A stretch of DNA of 64,000 nt from Thiothrix eikelboomii (GCF_900167255.1 NZ_FUYB01000001.1:89632-153631); one strand, 5' to 3'; positions 1 through 9,201 are shown, counted from the first letter of the stretch. Translations and numbers: made by a program. The notes: generated from the letters alone by a model not told the origin.

Positions 1-354
1 TTCGGTTGAATCAGACAGTACTTCGATAATTAACAAGGGGTTGAGTAAAACGGTGGTGCTCTCATCTTCAAACTGTTCTTCACCACAAGTTGCTACCACA
101 TCAGGATAACTATACTTGCTAATGCCGTCGCTTAAGGTATGAACCTTCATATCGCTTGAGTATACGCTGCAAGGCTTGTCTAAAAGCTTCGAGCCTATGG
201 CAACGACTAGATTGGAAGTAATTTGATTGTGTGCACGACTAGCCCCTGCCATTGCGAAGATTTCGCCATTGAGAAACTCGCTCTTCTCGGTCGCAATACT
301 TTCTTGGGCTAGATAAGCGGCTTCATTTAATTGGAGCTTAGACTGAGCTGACAT
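1..354 (-). CDS. Uma2-family putative endonuclease, 3' end cut by window edge
   Basis: The minus-strand frame starts at an ATG (352-354) and stays open to the window edge, giving 118 residues. The pattern FLNGEIFAMAGAS followed by an HNQI segment, then YSSDMKV, YPDVVATCG and LLIIEVLSDST is typical of Uma2 (DUF820) proteins. These have a PD-(D/E)XK-like nuclease fold; the Asp of PDVV and the Glu of IIEV sit where the family's metal-binding acids lie. Uma2 genes are multicopy in cyanobacteria and filamentous bacteria, and their role is largely unknown. The C-terminal part with the last catalytic residues is outside the window, so integrity cannot be judged. Confidence 0.8.
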   Translation of the reverse strand, partial: MSAQSKLQLNEAAYLAQESIATEKSEFLNGEIFAMAGASRAHNQITSNLVVAIGSKLLDKPCSVYSSDMKVHTLSDGISKYSYPDVVATCGEEQFEDESTTVLLNPLLIIEVLSDSTE

Positions 355-585
355 AAAACTAAACCTGTGATTCATGGGTATACAGCCTAGCATAGCAATA
401 AGTCGATACTGCTCATACTTTTCCCCAGCGAACATTACCCGTACACCCACAATCAGCAAGTCATGTGCCTATCTATCACTTTTTCCATTCGGTTCATGGT
501 CGTTTTACACGGAAAGATAGGCTACAATTTCTTGAAACTGTTGGCATCTAGTTGGAGTTAGGCATCACAAGTTGGAGCATAGAAG

Positions 586-1071
586 ATGGGTATTAAAACT
601 TGGATTAGTCGCCTCTTCGGAGGCAAAGAGAAAGCCACTTTAAAAGAAGATCCCAAATCTGATAATCCTGCTTCCAGTATTGATAAGATGGATCAAGAGG
701 TGATGGGCTTAAATTTCAAGGAAGCCATTGAAGCCCATCAAAATTGGAAAAAACGACTCAGAGCGGTAGTCGATGGAAACTCTGCCGAGCAACTTGTCGT
801 TGAAATAGTCAGTCGTGATGACCAGTGTATTCTCGGCAAGTGGATTTACAGTGAGGGTGATAGAAAGTTTTCATCACTGGCAAAGTTTGATCAGTTAAAA
901 CAAAATCATGCAAAATTTCATGTTTGTGCTGGTGATGTTCTGCGTCTCGCACAGGCAAAAAACCACCAAGATGCCCTTAAAGAGCTGGATGATGGCGAGT
1001 ATGCCCGCTCTTCGCTGCAAGTGATTAGGGATTTAGTATCAATACACATTCATGCGAAAAATTCAGCCTAA
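586..1071 (+). CDS. Stand-alone CZB (chemoreceptor zinc-binding) domain protein
   Basis: A 161-residue protein with a short N-terminal helix (MGIKTWISRLFGG), a linker and one CZB domain from about residue 42 to 155. The four expected zinc ligands are all visible: His51 in EAHQNWKKRL, Cys81 in DDQCILGKWIY, and His108 and His112 in NHAKFHVCAGDV. CZB domains bind zinc very tightly and usually form the C-terminus of chemoreceptors or diguanylate cyclases; here there is no output domain. The protein is probably cytosolic or peripherally membrane-bound through its amphipathic start. The preceding AGTTGGAG gives a plausible ribosome site. Its 3' end overlaps the convergent DUF72 gene by 9 bases. The domain call is firm; the partner is unknown. 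Confidence 0.8.
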   Translation: MGIKTWISRLFGGKEKATLKEDPKSDNPASSIDKMDQEVMGLNFKEAIEAHQNWKKRLRAVVDGNSAEQLVVEIVSRDDQCILGKWIYSEGDRKFSSLAKFDQLKQNHAKFHVCAGDVLRLAQAKNHQDALKELDDGEYARSSLQVIRDLVSIHIHAKNSA

Positions 1072-1929
1072 CTTTAGATTGGCGCTATCGAGACAAGGAA
1101 ATGCTGGCAAGTCGGGGAGTCCCACTATCCTCTGCTGCAACATCGTATGAAACTGCCGCGCCAATAACGGCACTTGCAGATTGCTGGGGGTATGTAGATA
1201 AATATACGGCTTCATCCCTGCTTCTAGCCAACGTGCAGTTTGTGCCGCCCAAGGCTCAAGAAACTTTTGATTCTCCTCCAGCACTGGATGACCAATATAC
1301 CGCAGCATCGGGGCTTGAGCCGTAGTATCCAATTGCACAGGCAAGCGCGGTTTTTTGCGTTGCGCTTCTTGGGTGGCTTCATCGAGTGCGGGCGCAGAAT
1401 GCACCGGACGACTATCAAAGATCACCCGATCTACCTGCAGGCTACGCAATAGCTCATTATAATATTGGCGTGTGGCCACCTCCGTAAAAAAGGCAGGATG
1501 ACGTACTTCGACAGCGTATTTGTAAATAGGCGGCAAGCTTTGAATAAATTCATCTAAAGCGCTCAGCATCGAAGGTGTAAAGGAAGCTGGCAGTTGAATC
1601 AAAAAACCATTTAAGCGCTGGCCTAATGGCTGCATACGTTCTAAAAAAGCGTTGGTTTCAGCCGTTACACCCTGCAGTTTGTATTCATGCGTAATGACAC
1701 GTGGAAATTTAAAGCTAAAGCGGAAAGTTTCCGGTGTAGACGCCAACCAACGTGCCACCATTGCCTCTGAAGGAGTCGCATAAAAGGTGGTATTGCCCTC
1801 AACTGCATTAAAAAACTGGGCATATTGCTGGATAAACTCGGCGGGTTTGGCTTTTTTGGTATAAAACTCGCCCTTCCACTCATTCACAGCCCACAAGGGC
1901 GCACCTAAATAATAAGGGATTGAAGTCAT
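1063..1929 (-). CDS. DUF72 family protein (YecE-like)
   Basis: A 288-residue protein with the DUF72 TIM-barrel pattern: an N-terminal YLGAPLW strand, the FNAVEGNTTFYATPS segment, RFSFKFPRVITHE, FLIQLPASF, YAVEVRHPAFF and a C-terminal YIYLHTPSN. Length is within the family's usual 230-300 residues. The biochemical function of the family is not established, although its fold resembles sugar isomerases and nucleases. The gene is transcribed towards the CZB gene and overlaps its last codons. The start is the ATG at 1927-1929. No signal peptide or membrane segment is seen, so it is expected in the cytosol. Confidence 0.85.
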   Translation of the reverse strand: MTSIPYYLGAPLWAVNEWKGEFYTKKAKPAEFIQQYAQFFNAVEGNTTFYATPSEAMVARWLASTPETFRFSFKFPRVITHEYKLQGVTAETNAFLERMQPLGQRLNGFLIQLPASFTPSMLSALDEFIQSLPPIYKYAVEVRHPAFFTEVATRQYYNELLRSLQVDRVIFDSRPVHSAPALDEATQEAQRKKPRLPVQLDTTAQAPMLRYIGHPVLEENQKFLEPWAAQTARWLEAGMKPYIYLHTPSNLQVPLLARQFHTMLQQRIVGLPDLPAFPCLDSANLKLG

Positions 1930-1989
1930 GCAAGGCTCGCTTTAAAAAAACAGGTCTGACCGCAGCCAGACCTTAACTATAAGACTAAA

Positions 1990-2367
1990 TTAACCGATCT
2001 GCACTTCGATCTTGCGTGGCTGAGCATGCTCGGCCTTGGGGATATGCAGGGTTAAAACGCCATCACGTTGGCTGGCTTCAATCTTGGTCGAGTCCAGTTC
2101 GCGACTCAGCGTAAAGGCACGCTTGTATTTAGCGCTGCCAATTTCTGCATGAGTCGACTTCATCTGCTCAGGGGTTTGCAGGCGAATCTCACCTTCTAAA
2201 GTCAGTACATTATTTTCAACCTGCACACGTACATTTTCTTTCGGTACACCGGGCAATTCTGCGGTTAAAGTAAAGCCACTTTCTTCTTCAACAATGGTTA
2301 CTAACGGACGTAAAGTCGCCAATTCAGGGGTGTTAGGGGCGACAGCCTGATGAGTTGCTTCAGTCAT
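1990..2367 (-). CDS. Hsp20/alpha-crystallin small heat-shock protein (second of pair)
   Basis: A 125-residue small heat-shock protein, an ATP-independent holdase for unfolding proteins. The alpha-crystallin domain covers about residues 20-122: VTIVEEESGFTLTAELPGVPKENVRVQVENNVLTLEGE at its start, a KRAFTLSRELD strand, and the conserved A-x-x-x-DGVLTLHIPK motif near the end. The short N-terminal arm lacks the aromatic-rich sequence of the upstream paralogue, so the two may co-assemble. It lies 60 bases downstream of the other hsp20 gene on the same strand and is probably cotranscribed from the sigma-32-like promoter at 2917-2945. Confidence 0.92.
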   Translation of the reverse strand: MTEATHQAVAPNTPELATLRPLVTIVEEESGFTLTAELPGVPKENVRVQVENNVLTLEGEIRLQTPEQMKSTHAEIGSAKYKRAFTLSRELDSTKIEASQRDGVLTLHIPKAEHAQPRKIEVQIG

Positions 2368-2427
2368 AATGTTCTATATCCTCGATTCCTTTATTTCTTC
2401 ATTCAATTCGGTAAATCTTCTGTCAAC

Positions 2428-2868
2428 TTATTGAATCTCGATCCGCTTCGGTTGAGCCTCTTCGCGACGTTGAATACTGATATGCAAGACGCCATCTTTG
2501 TAGCTAGCGTTTACTTTGCTGACATCCACGTCATCAGGCAGGGTAATCACTCGCTTAAACTTGCCGGAAAAACGCTCTTGCGCATACACCGTCAACTTGT
2601 TGTCCTCTTTCGGTAACGCTAAAGTACGTTCGCCTTGCAGAGTGAGTAGATTTTTGTCGATTTGAATATCTAAACTTTTTGCCTCCACACCCGGTACAAA
2701 AGCATATACTTCGACCGAGCTTGGAGTTGAGCCTAAATTAATTGCTGGAAAACTGCCGCGTGCAACCGGACGAATATTCGATACGATATTCCGCCCGACT
2801 AACTGACGCTGCCACTGTTCGAGTTCGCTAAACAGATCATCTGAAAAGTTAAATAAGGTATTATACAT
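2428..2868 (-). CDS. Hsp20/alpha-crystallin small heat-shock protein (first of pair)
   Basis: A 146-residue IbpA-type holdase. The N-terminal arm MYNTLFNFSDDLFSELEQWQRQL is rich in aromatic and hydrophobic residues, as usual for substrate binding and oligomer formation. The alpha-crystallin domain runs from about 43 to 142 and ends in the canonical A-S-Y-K-DGVLHISIQR motif. The C-terminal tail ends with RIEIQ, an I-x-I/V-like oligomer-locking motif. The start ATG (2866-2868) is preceded by GGAGA. It is the first gene of the hsp20 pair and lies directly behind the predicted heat-shock promoter; the opposite strand carries the co-chaperone cbpA. Confidence 0.93.
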   Translation of the reverse strand: MYNTLFNFSDDLFSELEQWQRQLVGRNIVSNIRPVARGSFPAINLGSTPSSVEVYAFVPGVEAKSLDIQIDKNLLTLQGERTLALPKEDNKLTVYAQERFSGKFKRVITLPDDVDVSKVNASYKDGVLHISIQRREEAQPKRIEIQ

Positions 2869-2916
2869 GGTCTATCTCCACTTCATTTGCTTGGGCGGTA
2901 TCGCCTATGCCCCGAT

Positions 2917-2945
2917 GAATAGGGTCGACCCTTTCAGAGTTCAAG
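2917..2945 (-). promoter_or_regulatory. Probable sigma-32 (heat-shock) promoter of the hsp20 pair
   Basis: Read on the minus strand, CTTGAAC (2945-2939) is followed after 14 bases by CCCTATTC (2924-2917). The E. coli RpoH consensus is CTTGAAA-N13/14-CCCCATNT, so both boxes and the spacing fit well. The start codon of the first hsp20 gene lies about 50 bases downstream. The spacer and -10 box contain a perfect 12-base palindrome, AGGGTCGACCCT (2921-2932). Confidence 0.75.
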
Positions 2946-2963
2946 AGCCGAAAAACAAAAAAC

Positions 2964-2992
2964 TTGACATCGAGCAAATTTTTTTAATTAAA
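2964..2992 (+). promoter_or_regulatory. Possible sigma-70 promoter of cbpA
   Basis: A perfect TTGACA (2964-2969) lies 106 bases before the cbpA start, followed 17 bases later by the AT-rich ATTAAA (2987-2992). The -10 match is weak. The overlapping CTTGACA could also serve RpoH, but no CCCCAT-like box follows at the right distance. Confidence 0.35.
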
Positions 2993-3074
2993 GATTAATG
3001 ACCTCTTGTAAAACAATTTTTTGCCCTTATTTAGCCGTTCAGAGAACCTGAGTATTGCAGGCAAGGAGATATTG

Positions 3075-4019
3075 GTGGAATACAAAGATTACTATAAAAC
3101 CCTAGGTGTGGAACGCTCCGCGACCGCCGATGAGATTCGAGCGGCCTACCGTAAATTAGCGCGCAAATACCATCCTGATGTCAGCAAAGAACATAATGCC
3201 GAAGCCCGCTTTAAAGAAGTGGGTGAAGCGTATGAAGTTCTAAAAGATGCCGAGAAACGTGAGGCTTATGATCAATTAGGTTCAAACTGGAAACAAGGCC
3301 AAGACTTTCGCCCGCCACCGGGCTGGAATCCGGGCGGTGGCGGTGGTTTTGAATTTCGCACAGGTCCCGGAGGACAAGGCGATTTTAGCGATTTTTTTTC
3401 ATCCATCTTTGGCAATATGGGTGGCGGTTTTGGCGGCGGTGGCTTTAATCAAACAGGTTTTGGTCAAGGTACAAACACACGCCAACAAAGTCGTGGCCAA
3501 GATCAACACACCAAAATCCAGATTGACTTAGAAGACTCCATGCACGGCGCAAAGCGGAGTATTTCCTTACGCAGTGCTAGTGGTGAGCGAACTTTGACGG
3601 TGAACATTCCAAAAGGCATCAAAGCCGGGCAAAAGATTCGCCTGAATGGTCAAGGTCAAACCGGCTTAGGCGGTGCGGGCGATTTATTGCTAGAAGTCGA
3701 GTTTAATCCACATCGCTTATATAAAGTGGACGGTAACGATTTAACCATGAACCTGCCCGTTGCACCGTGGGAGGCCGCTTTAGGTGCAACAGTGAAAGTT
3801 TCTTTACCGGATGGGACACAAGCGGATGTAAAAATTCCCGCGAATTCACGCTCAGGGCGGAAAATGCGTTTAAAAGAAAAGGGTTTACCGAGTAAGCCAG
3901 CAGGCGACTTGTATTTGATTTTGGAAATTGTGCTACCTGCTGCAGATACACCACGGGCAAAAGAGCTGTATGAGCAGATGTCTAAGGAGCTAGCTTTTAA
4001 CCCACGTGCAAATGGGTAA
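3075..4019 (+). CDS. cbpA: CbpA-type DnaJ co-chaperone (DnaJ domain + DnaJ C-terminal domain)
   Basis: A 314-residue class II J-protein that stimulates DnaK ATPase and delivers substrates. It has an N-terminal J domain (about 1-65, with HPD in KYHPDVSKE), a Gly/Phe-rich linker (about 85-145), and two beta-barrel substrate-binding domains (about 150-305). There is no CxxCxGxG zinc finger, which separates it from DnaJ itself. I chose GTG at 3075 because AAGGAG (3063-3068) lies six bases before it and the J domain begins at once ([12 protein letters not shown]); an upstream TTG at 3021 would add an uncharacteristic extension. It is divergent from the hsp20 genes, making a compact heat-shock cluster. 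Confidence 0.9.
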   Translation: MEYKDYYKTLGVERSATADEIRAAYRKLARKYHPDVSKEHNAEARFKEVGEAYEVLKDAEKREAYDQLGSNWKQGQDFRPPPGWNPGGGGGFEFRTGPGGQGDFSDFFSSIFGNMGGGFGGGGFNQTGFGQGTNTRQQSRGQDQHTKIQIDLEDSMHGAKRSISLRSASGERTLTVNIPKGIKAGQKIRLNGQGQTGLGGAGDLLLEVEFNPHRLYKVDGNDLTMNLPVAPWEAALGATVKVSLPDGTQADVKIPANSRSGRKMRLKEKGLPSKPAGDLYLILEIVLPAADTPRAKELYEQMSKELAFNPRANG

Positions 4020-4298
4020 GTGGCGCTATAATCACAAAGCAGGCGGACTTAAGAATATCCGAACTTTCCCCTTAACCGATACCGCCGGATACTATATACT
4101 AGCGCACCGTTTAAAATGCACAAAAGGTATTCCAAATCAAGGGGCAGTCGCTTAAAATTGCCAACCTTTGTGAGCCTGCATGAAGCGAGGCTTTGCAGAT
4201 AAGATCGGCAGAACACTCCTGTTGGCAAATGAACTCCCAGTTTTAAAGCTAGGATGGTCGGCCAGCAGGTTATTGTATTTATATGAGACACTAAACAA

Positions 4299-6395
4299 AT
4301 GACGGACTTAAGCAAATACCGGAACATAGGTATCTTCGCTCACGTTGACGCGGGCAAAACGACTACCACAGAACGTATTCTGAAATTAACCGGTAAAATT
4401 CATAAAATCGGTGAAGTGCACGAAGGTGAGTCCACAATGGACTTCATGGTGCAAGAAGCAGAACGCGGTATTACGATTCAGTCTGCAGCAACGACTTGCT
4501 TCTGGAAAGACCATCGCTTCAATGTTATTGATACCCCCGGGCACGTTGACTTCACGATTGAAGTTTATCGTTCTTTAAAAGTTCTGGATGGTGGTATCGG
4601 CGTATTCTGCGGCTCCGGCGGCGTTGAGCCACAATCTGAAACTAACTGGCGTTATGCGAACGACTCTAAGGTTTCACGTCTGATCTATGTTAATAAGCTT
4701 GACCGGATCGGCGCTGATTTTTACCGTGTCGTCAAGCAAGTGGAAGAAGTGCTCGGTGCTAAGCCCCTAGTCATGGCGCTGCCGATTGGCTACGAAGATA
4801 CCTTCGTGGGCGTAATCGACTTATTGACACGCAAAGCCTGGATTTGGGACGACTCGGGTGATCCATTAAAGTACACCATCGAAGATGTTCCAGCCGATAT
4901 GACTGAGAAAGTTGAAGAGTGGCGCGAAAAGCTGATCGAAACTGCAGTGGAGCAAGACGATGAAGCGATGGAAATGTACTTAGGCGGTGAAGAACCTTCC
5001 TTAGAAACGCTGAAAGCATGTATCCGTAAAGGTACGATTGCGATGGACTTCTTCCCAACCTACCCTGGTTCTTCCTTCAAGAACAAAGGTGTGCAGTTAA
5101 TACTGGATGGTGTAGTTGATTATCTGCCTAATCCGACCGAAGTTCGCCCACAACCGGAGACTGACATCGAAGGTAATGAATTAGGTACAGTCGCTAAAGT
5201 TGACCCTAACTATCCATTGCGTGCTCTGGTCTTCAAGATCATGGACGACCGTTTTGGTGCTTTGAACTTCGTGCGGATCTACTCCGGTAAACTGAAAAAA
5301 GGCGATACCCTGCTTAATACCTTCACGGGTAAAACTGAGCGTGTAGGCCGGATGGTAGAAATGCATGCGAATGATCGGACTGAAATCGAAACCGCGCAAG
5401 CAGGCGACATCGTTGCTTTAATCGGTCTGAAAAACGTACAAACCGGTCATACCTTAGCAGATCCTGATAAGCCTGCGACTTTGGAACCGATGGTTTTCCC
5501 TGATCCGGTTATCTCGATTGCTATTGCACCCAAGAACAAAGGCGCGGCTGAGAAGTTAGGGGTTGCACTGAACAAAATGGTGCAGGAAGATCCTTCCTTC
5601 CGTGTTGAGACAGATCAAGAAACCAATGAAACTATCCTGAAAGGGATGGGTGAATTGCACTTAGATATTAAAGTCGACATTTTGCGTCGTACTCATGGTA
5701 TCGAAGTCGATGTGGGCAAGCCTCAAGTGGCTTATCGTGAGTCGATCACTAAAGTCATTGAAGACAGCTACACCCACAAGAAGCAATCGGGTGGTTCAGG
5801 TCAATACGGTAAAATTGACTACACAATGGAGCCGAACGAGCCGGGTGTGGGCTTTACCTTCCAATCTGTGGTGGTTGGCGGTAACGTACCACGTGAATTC
5901 TGGCCTGCGATTGAAAAAGGCTTCCGTGATAGCATGGGTAAAGGTGTACTGGCGGGCTACCCTGTTGAAGACGTGAAAGTGACTTTACGTGATGGTGGTT
6001 TCCACGCAGTTGACTCTTCTGCGATTGCTTTCGAAATTGCGGCTAAAGGCGGTTATCGTCAAACGATGGCAAAAGCGGGTCCACAAATTCTCGAGCCGAT
6101 CATGAAAGTGGACGTATTTGTTCCTGATGCTCATGTGGGTGATACCATCGGTGACTTGAACCGTCGCCGTGCGATGATCAAATCACAAGATACTGCGCCG
6201 ATTGGTGCACGCATCAAAGCTGAAGCGCCATTGTCGGAAATGTTCGGTTATATCGGCGATTTACGGACAATGACTTCCGGTCGTGGTCAGTTCTCGATGG
6301 AGTTCTCACACTATGCTCCATGTCCGAAGAATGTGGCTGATCAAGTGATTAAGGAAGCAGCTGAGCGCAAAAAAGCGCTGGATGATGCTCGTTAA
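4299..6395 (+). CDS. fusA: Elongation factor G, FusA2/EF-G2-type paralogue
   Basis: A 698-residue translational GTPase, full length for EF-G. G1 is [11 protein letters not shown] (residues 14-24), G2 lies in [10 protein letters not shown]3 in DTPGHVDF and G4 in NKLD. Domains II-V follow, ending near [11 protein letters not shown]. The sequence [32 protein letters not shown] is typical of the second EF-G of Pseudomonas-type bacteria rather than of the str-operon EF-G. The context agrees: there are no rpsL, rpsG or tuf genes beside it, and it is monocistronic with its own terminator. Paralogues of this kind can split translocation and ribosome recycling; which job this one has cannot be read from sequence. 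Confidence 0.93.
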   Translation: MTDLSKYRNIGIFAHVDAGKTTTTERILKLTGKIHKIGEVHEGESTMDFMVQEAERGITIQSAATTCFWKDHRFNVIDTPGHVDFTIEVYRSLKVLDGGIGVFCGSGGVEPQSETNWRYANDSKVSRLIYVNKLDRIGADFYRVVKQVEEVLGAKPLVMALPIGYEDTFVGVIDLLTRKAWIWDDSGDPLKYTIEDVPADMTEKVEEWREKLIETAVEQDDEAMEMYLGGEEPSLETLKACIRKGTIAMDFFPTYPGSSFKNKGVQLILDGVVDYLPNPTEVRPQPETDIEGNELGTVAKVDPNYPLRALVFKIMDDRFGALNFVRIYSGKLKKGDTLLNTFTGKTERVGRMVEMHANDRTEIETAQAGDIVALIGLKNVQTGHTLADPDKPATLEPMVFPDPVISIAIAPKNKGAAEKLGVALNKMVQEDPSFRVETDQETNETILKGMGELHLDIKVDILRRTHGIEVDVGKPQVAYRESITKVIEDSYTHKKQSGGSGQYGKIDYTMEPNEPGVGFTFQSVVVGGNVPREFWPAIEKGFRDSMGKGVLAGYPVEDVKVTLRDGGFHAVDSSAIAFEIAAKGGYRQTMAKAGPQILEPIMKVDVFVPDAHVGDTIGDLNRRRAMIKSQDTAPIGARIKAEAPLSEMFGYIGDLRTMTSGRGQFSMEFSHYAPCPKNVADQVIKEAAERKKALDDAR

Positions 6396-6412
6396 TAGCC
6401 CTGTCAGTTAAG

Positions 6413-6445
6413 AAAAGCCCTGTCCCTTGGATAGGGCTTTTTTTT
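6413..6445 (+). terminator. Rho-independent terminator of the EF-G gene
   Basis: The hairpin AAGCCCT (6415-6421) with AGGGCTT (6433-6439) is followed by a run of eight or more T. It lies 20 bases after the EF-G stop codon. Confidence 0.9.
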
Positions 6446-6557
6446 GTTCAATTTAATGGTGGGAAGTGGTGAAGTTTTGATATCTCTTCGTTTCGTCTAA
6501 AAACCACAGTAACGCCCTTACACAAAAGCGTAGGGGAAGATAAGATATATATTACAC

Positions 6558-7146
6558 CTACTGGGGCAGTGATTTTTGGATTGATTTCAAACCAGTGCTA
6601 ACAGTGAACTCCGTATCATGTGCATACGGACCTAATACCGTGTCACGATCCTTACGATAAACACCACCCTTGCCATCAGTCTAGAAAATCTCTCTATTTA
6701 GCCATTTACTAATGGAGTCATCTATGAATGATTAGCCACATATATTATTGGTATTACGATGATAAACTCCGGCCTTAACATTACTCATACTATTATTAAT
6801 GATATAAGCTAATGCTTGAGGCAGTACTCCACGAGCCAATGGTGCATTGATTGCATATACACGATTGTAGTTATCCGGTAATTTAATATTACTTATAAGG
6901 CTATTTGAATAGTCTGAACAATAAGACTACCCACCTTTCTCACTATTATATTCTGCTGAGCCAGCAATAGTAGAGCTTGGTCAGCTGTTAAACTTATTAC
7001 CAATGACTCCAACACTATTACTACGGCTAATTACGCCATTACGAAGTTTGCTTTCAAACGTATTGTTAACAATTAATAATTGCTAGTTTCATATATTTAG
7101 GTTAATCAACCGATTCAAGATCATTGGCAAATACATTGTGAGATAC
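6558..7146 (-). pseudogene. Probable decayed beta-helix-like gene
   Basis: No intact gene lies between 6446 and 7296. On the minus strand one frame (7088 down to 6558, 177 codons) reads as protein-like sequence broken only by in-frame stops: a TGA, three TAGs and a TAA, before a final TAG. Readable parts include IVNNTFESKLRNGVISRSNS, YNRVYAINAPLARGVLPQAL and GPYAHDTEFTVSTGLKS. Asn-rich stretches such as IVNNTF and SVGVIGNKF resemble right-handed parallel beta-helix repeats, and KAGVYHRNTNNICG resembles KGGVYRKDRDTVLG further on. A similar short stretch (SHNVFANDLESVD) continues upstream in another frame to 7146, implying a frameshift near 7088. Base composition is more AT-rich than in neighbours. 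The remnant reading is an inference; an AT-rich non-coding spacer is the alternative. Confidence 0.4.
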
Positions 7147-7296
7147 TCACTCAACTAATTAAATACATAACCAAATCTTTAACTATTAAAAAATGGCCTA
7201 CACCTAGCTAAAGATCTTAATTTAAGTTGGAAAATAATTAATTCTCGGATAAAATAATGAATCATTACATAGAGTTACATTGGCACATCCACATAT

Positions 7297-8382
7297 ATGC
7301 AAAACCCCTACACCTCTTTACCTGACAATGCTTTTTGGAAAACTGCCGTCGCAGGCAGAAGGCCTCGAGAAATCAATGGCTTATGGAATCCAAAGTTTGA
7401 AATAAAAAAAGAAGATGTCATTGCTACTGCAGGTTCTTGCTTTGCTCAACACATTGGGCGAGCGTTGAAAGTAAAAGGTTATAATTGGCATGACAGTGAG
7501 CCAGCACCCCTATTGATACGCTTGAATAAGGAGAAAAGTGACCTTTTCAATTATGGCATTTTTACCTTCCGCACGGGTAATATTTACACAGTGGCTCTGC
7601 TGAAACAGTGGATTGATTGGAGTTTGGGTAAAACCACAGCACCCGAAGAAATCTGGGCGAGCCCTGAAAAACGCTACTATGATTTATTCCGCCCGAATAT
7701 TGAACCCAATGGCTTTAAATCTGCCAATGAAGCCTTAAAGTCTCGCCAAAGCACTTTAAAAGCGATTAAACGCTCACTACAGAAAACGGACTTATTTATT
7801 TTTACTTTGGGTCTGACCGAAGCTTGGATCAATAGCCAAGCACAGTATGTTTATCCCATGTGCCCCGGTACTTTAGCGGGTGAATTTGATGCCTCGCAGC
7901 ATCAGTTCAAAAATTTCAGCTTTTTAGAGATTTACACAACGCTCACTGAAGTGTTGGATACGCTTAAAAACATTAATCCAAGAATGCGCTTTTTATTAAC
8001 GGTATCCCCTGTGCCGCTGACTGCTACAGCCTCAGGCGAACATGTGGTGACTGCAACTATTCATTCAAAATCAGTGCTACGCGCCGTCGCGGGGGAATTA
8101 ACAACGACACGCCCAGATACAGATTACTTCCCCTCCTACGAAATCATTTCTGCCTTCCCATTTAAAGGCGTTTTCTATGCAGAGAATATGCGCAATGTTT
8201 TGCCGCAAGGCGTGAACTTTGTCATGAATTCATTCTTCAATTGCCAAGATCGCGTATTTGGCTCACAACCTGAATTAGCATCTATCAATAAACCTGTTGC
8301 AGCGGCTACCGCTTCCGCTCAAACCCAAAAGATGGCTGATGAAATTTGTGAAGATGCCTTATTAGAAGCTTTTAAGAAATAA
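7297..8382 (+). CDS. GSCFA domain protein
   Basis: A 361-residue protein of the GSCFA family, named after the near-invariant motif seen here as TAGSCFAQHIGRAL (about residues 45-58). Other family hallmarks are LFNYGIFTFRTGNIYT, a FTLGLTEAW segment and RFLLTVSPVPL. GSCFA proteins belong to the SGNH-hydrolase-like fold, and their genes often lie near surface-polysaccharide genes; the substrate is not established. The Ser of GSCFA is the likely nucleophile position. No signal peptide is evident. The next gene starts four bases after its stop and is almost certainly cotranscribed. Confidence 0.85.
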   Translation: MQNPYTSLPDNAFWKTAVAGRRPREINGLWNPKFEIKKEDVIATAGSCFAQHIGRALKVKGYNWHDSEPAPLLIRLNKEKSDLFNYGIFTFRTGNIYTVALLKQWIDWSLGKTTAPEEIWASPEKRYYDLFRPNIEPNGFKSANEALKSRQSTLKAIKRSLQKTDLFIFTLGLTEAWINSQAQYVYPMCPGTLAGEFDASQHQFKNFSFLEIYTTLTEVLDTLKNINPRMRFLLTVSPVPLTATASGEHVVTATIHSKSVLRAVAGELTTTRPDTDYFPSYEIISAFPFKGVFYAENMRNVLPQGVNFVMNSFFNCQDRVFGSQPELASINKPVAAATASAQTQKMADEICEDALLEAFKK

Positions 8383-8386
8383 GTTG

Positions 8387-9148
8387 ATGAAAAATATTTG
8401 TTTTATAGGCACCTCACATTTAGGCTCAGTCGCTAGTGCTTGGCATAACCGGATAGCACCGCTTTATCCGGAATTTAAACCTAGTTTTTTTGCTGGACCT
8501 GGCACTTCACTCTATCAAGCTGAATTGCTACCTAATCAGATTAAGGCTCCTGCTGCTAGCCAACTTGAAGAGTATTTTCGCTTATCCGCTGATGGACTAA
8601 CGACAATTGAACTGGATCAATACGATTGCTTCATTTTTCAGAGTTTAGATGAACACTTTATGGGAACTTCTGAACTCTGTCAGTTAATGGCTGTAGAAAA
8701 TGAAGATGAACAAGTATTTTTCTCCTCAGCTTGCTTAGAGGCTACTGTTGAAACCTCTATAGAACGCTCTCCAGTAACTCGCTATGTTAAGCATATCCGC
8801 TCTTGCGTTGATACGCCGATCATAGTTTCGATGACGCCTAAAACATCTATCTTAGCTATCGAAAAGCATCCTGAAGAATATACACCTTATTTGCAATATG
8901 CAGCGCTTTTTCAGGATATTTTTATAAAAGCCCGTACTAAAATCTTAGACTATCCTAAGTTAACCATGGTCGAGCAACCTGAAGAAACATTGGCTACTCC
9001 CTATTTCACTAAGGTTGAATATTTAAATCCTTATGGCAAACAAAATCTAGCCAACGTCACCGACTACTGGCATAAAAATGTCAAATACGGTAAAGCGGTT
9101 CTGATTAAAATTCTTGAACATATTAAAACTATACCTCTCAGTGAATAG
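8387..9148 (+). CDS. SGNH-like hypothetical protein paired with GSCFA
   Basis: A 253-residue protein that opens with MKNICFIGTSHLGSVASAW, a GDSL/SGNH-type first block in which the Ser of GTSHLG would be the nucleophile. A block at VDTPIIVSMTPKTS resembles the central strand of such folds. A final D-x-x-H could not be assigned with certainty, although TDYWHKNVKYG near the C-terminus is a candidate. I placed the start at ATG 8387, since the TTG at 8384 adds only one residue and the GSCFA stop ends at 8382. Tight coupling to the GSCFA gene suggests the two act on the same substrate. I do not recognise a named family. Confidence 0.6.
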   Translation: MKNICFIGTSHLGSVASAWHNRIAPLYPEFKPSFFAGPGTSLYQAELLPNQIKAPAASQLEEYFRLSADGLTTIELDQYDCFIFQSLDEHFMGTSELCQLMAVENEDEQVFFSSACLEATVETSIERSPVTRYVKHIRSCVDTPIIVSMTPKTSILAIEKHPEEYTPYLQYAALFQDIFIKARTKILDYPKLTMVEQPEETLATPYFTKVEYLNPYGKQNLANVTDYWHKNVKYGKAVLIKILEHIKTIPLSE

Positions 9149-9201
9149 TCCAAGGCAATGATCCATGAAACCTACGTGTTTCAATACCAAGACGGAAAGC
9201 T

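Noticed and set aside
6558-7088. Stop codons read as sense (alternative genetic code) in the beta-helix-like stretch
   Set aside because: All neighbouring genes use TAA, TAG and TGA as normal stops, so decay is the simpler reading.
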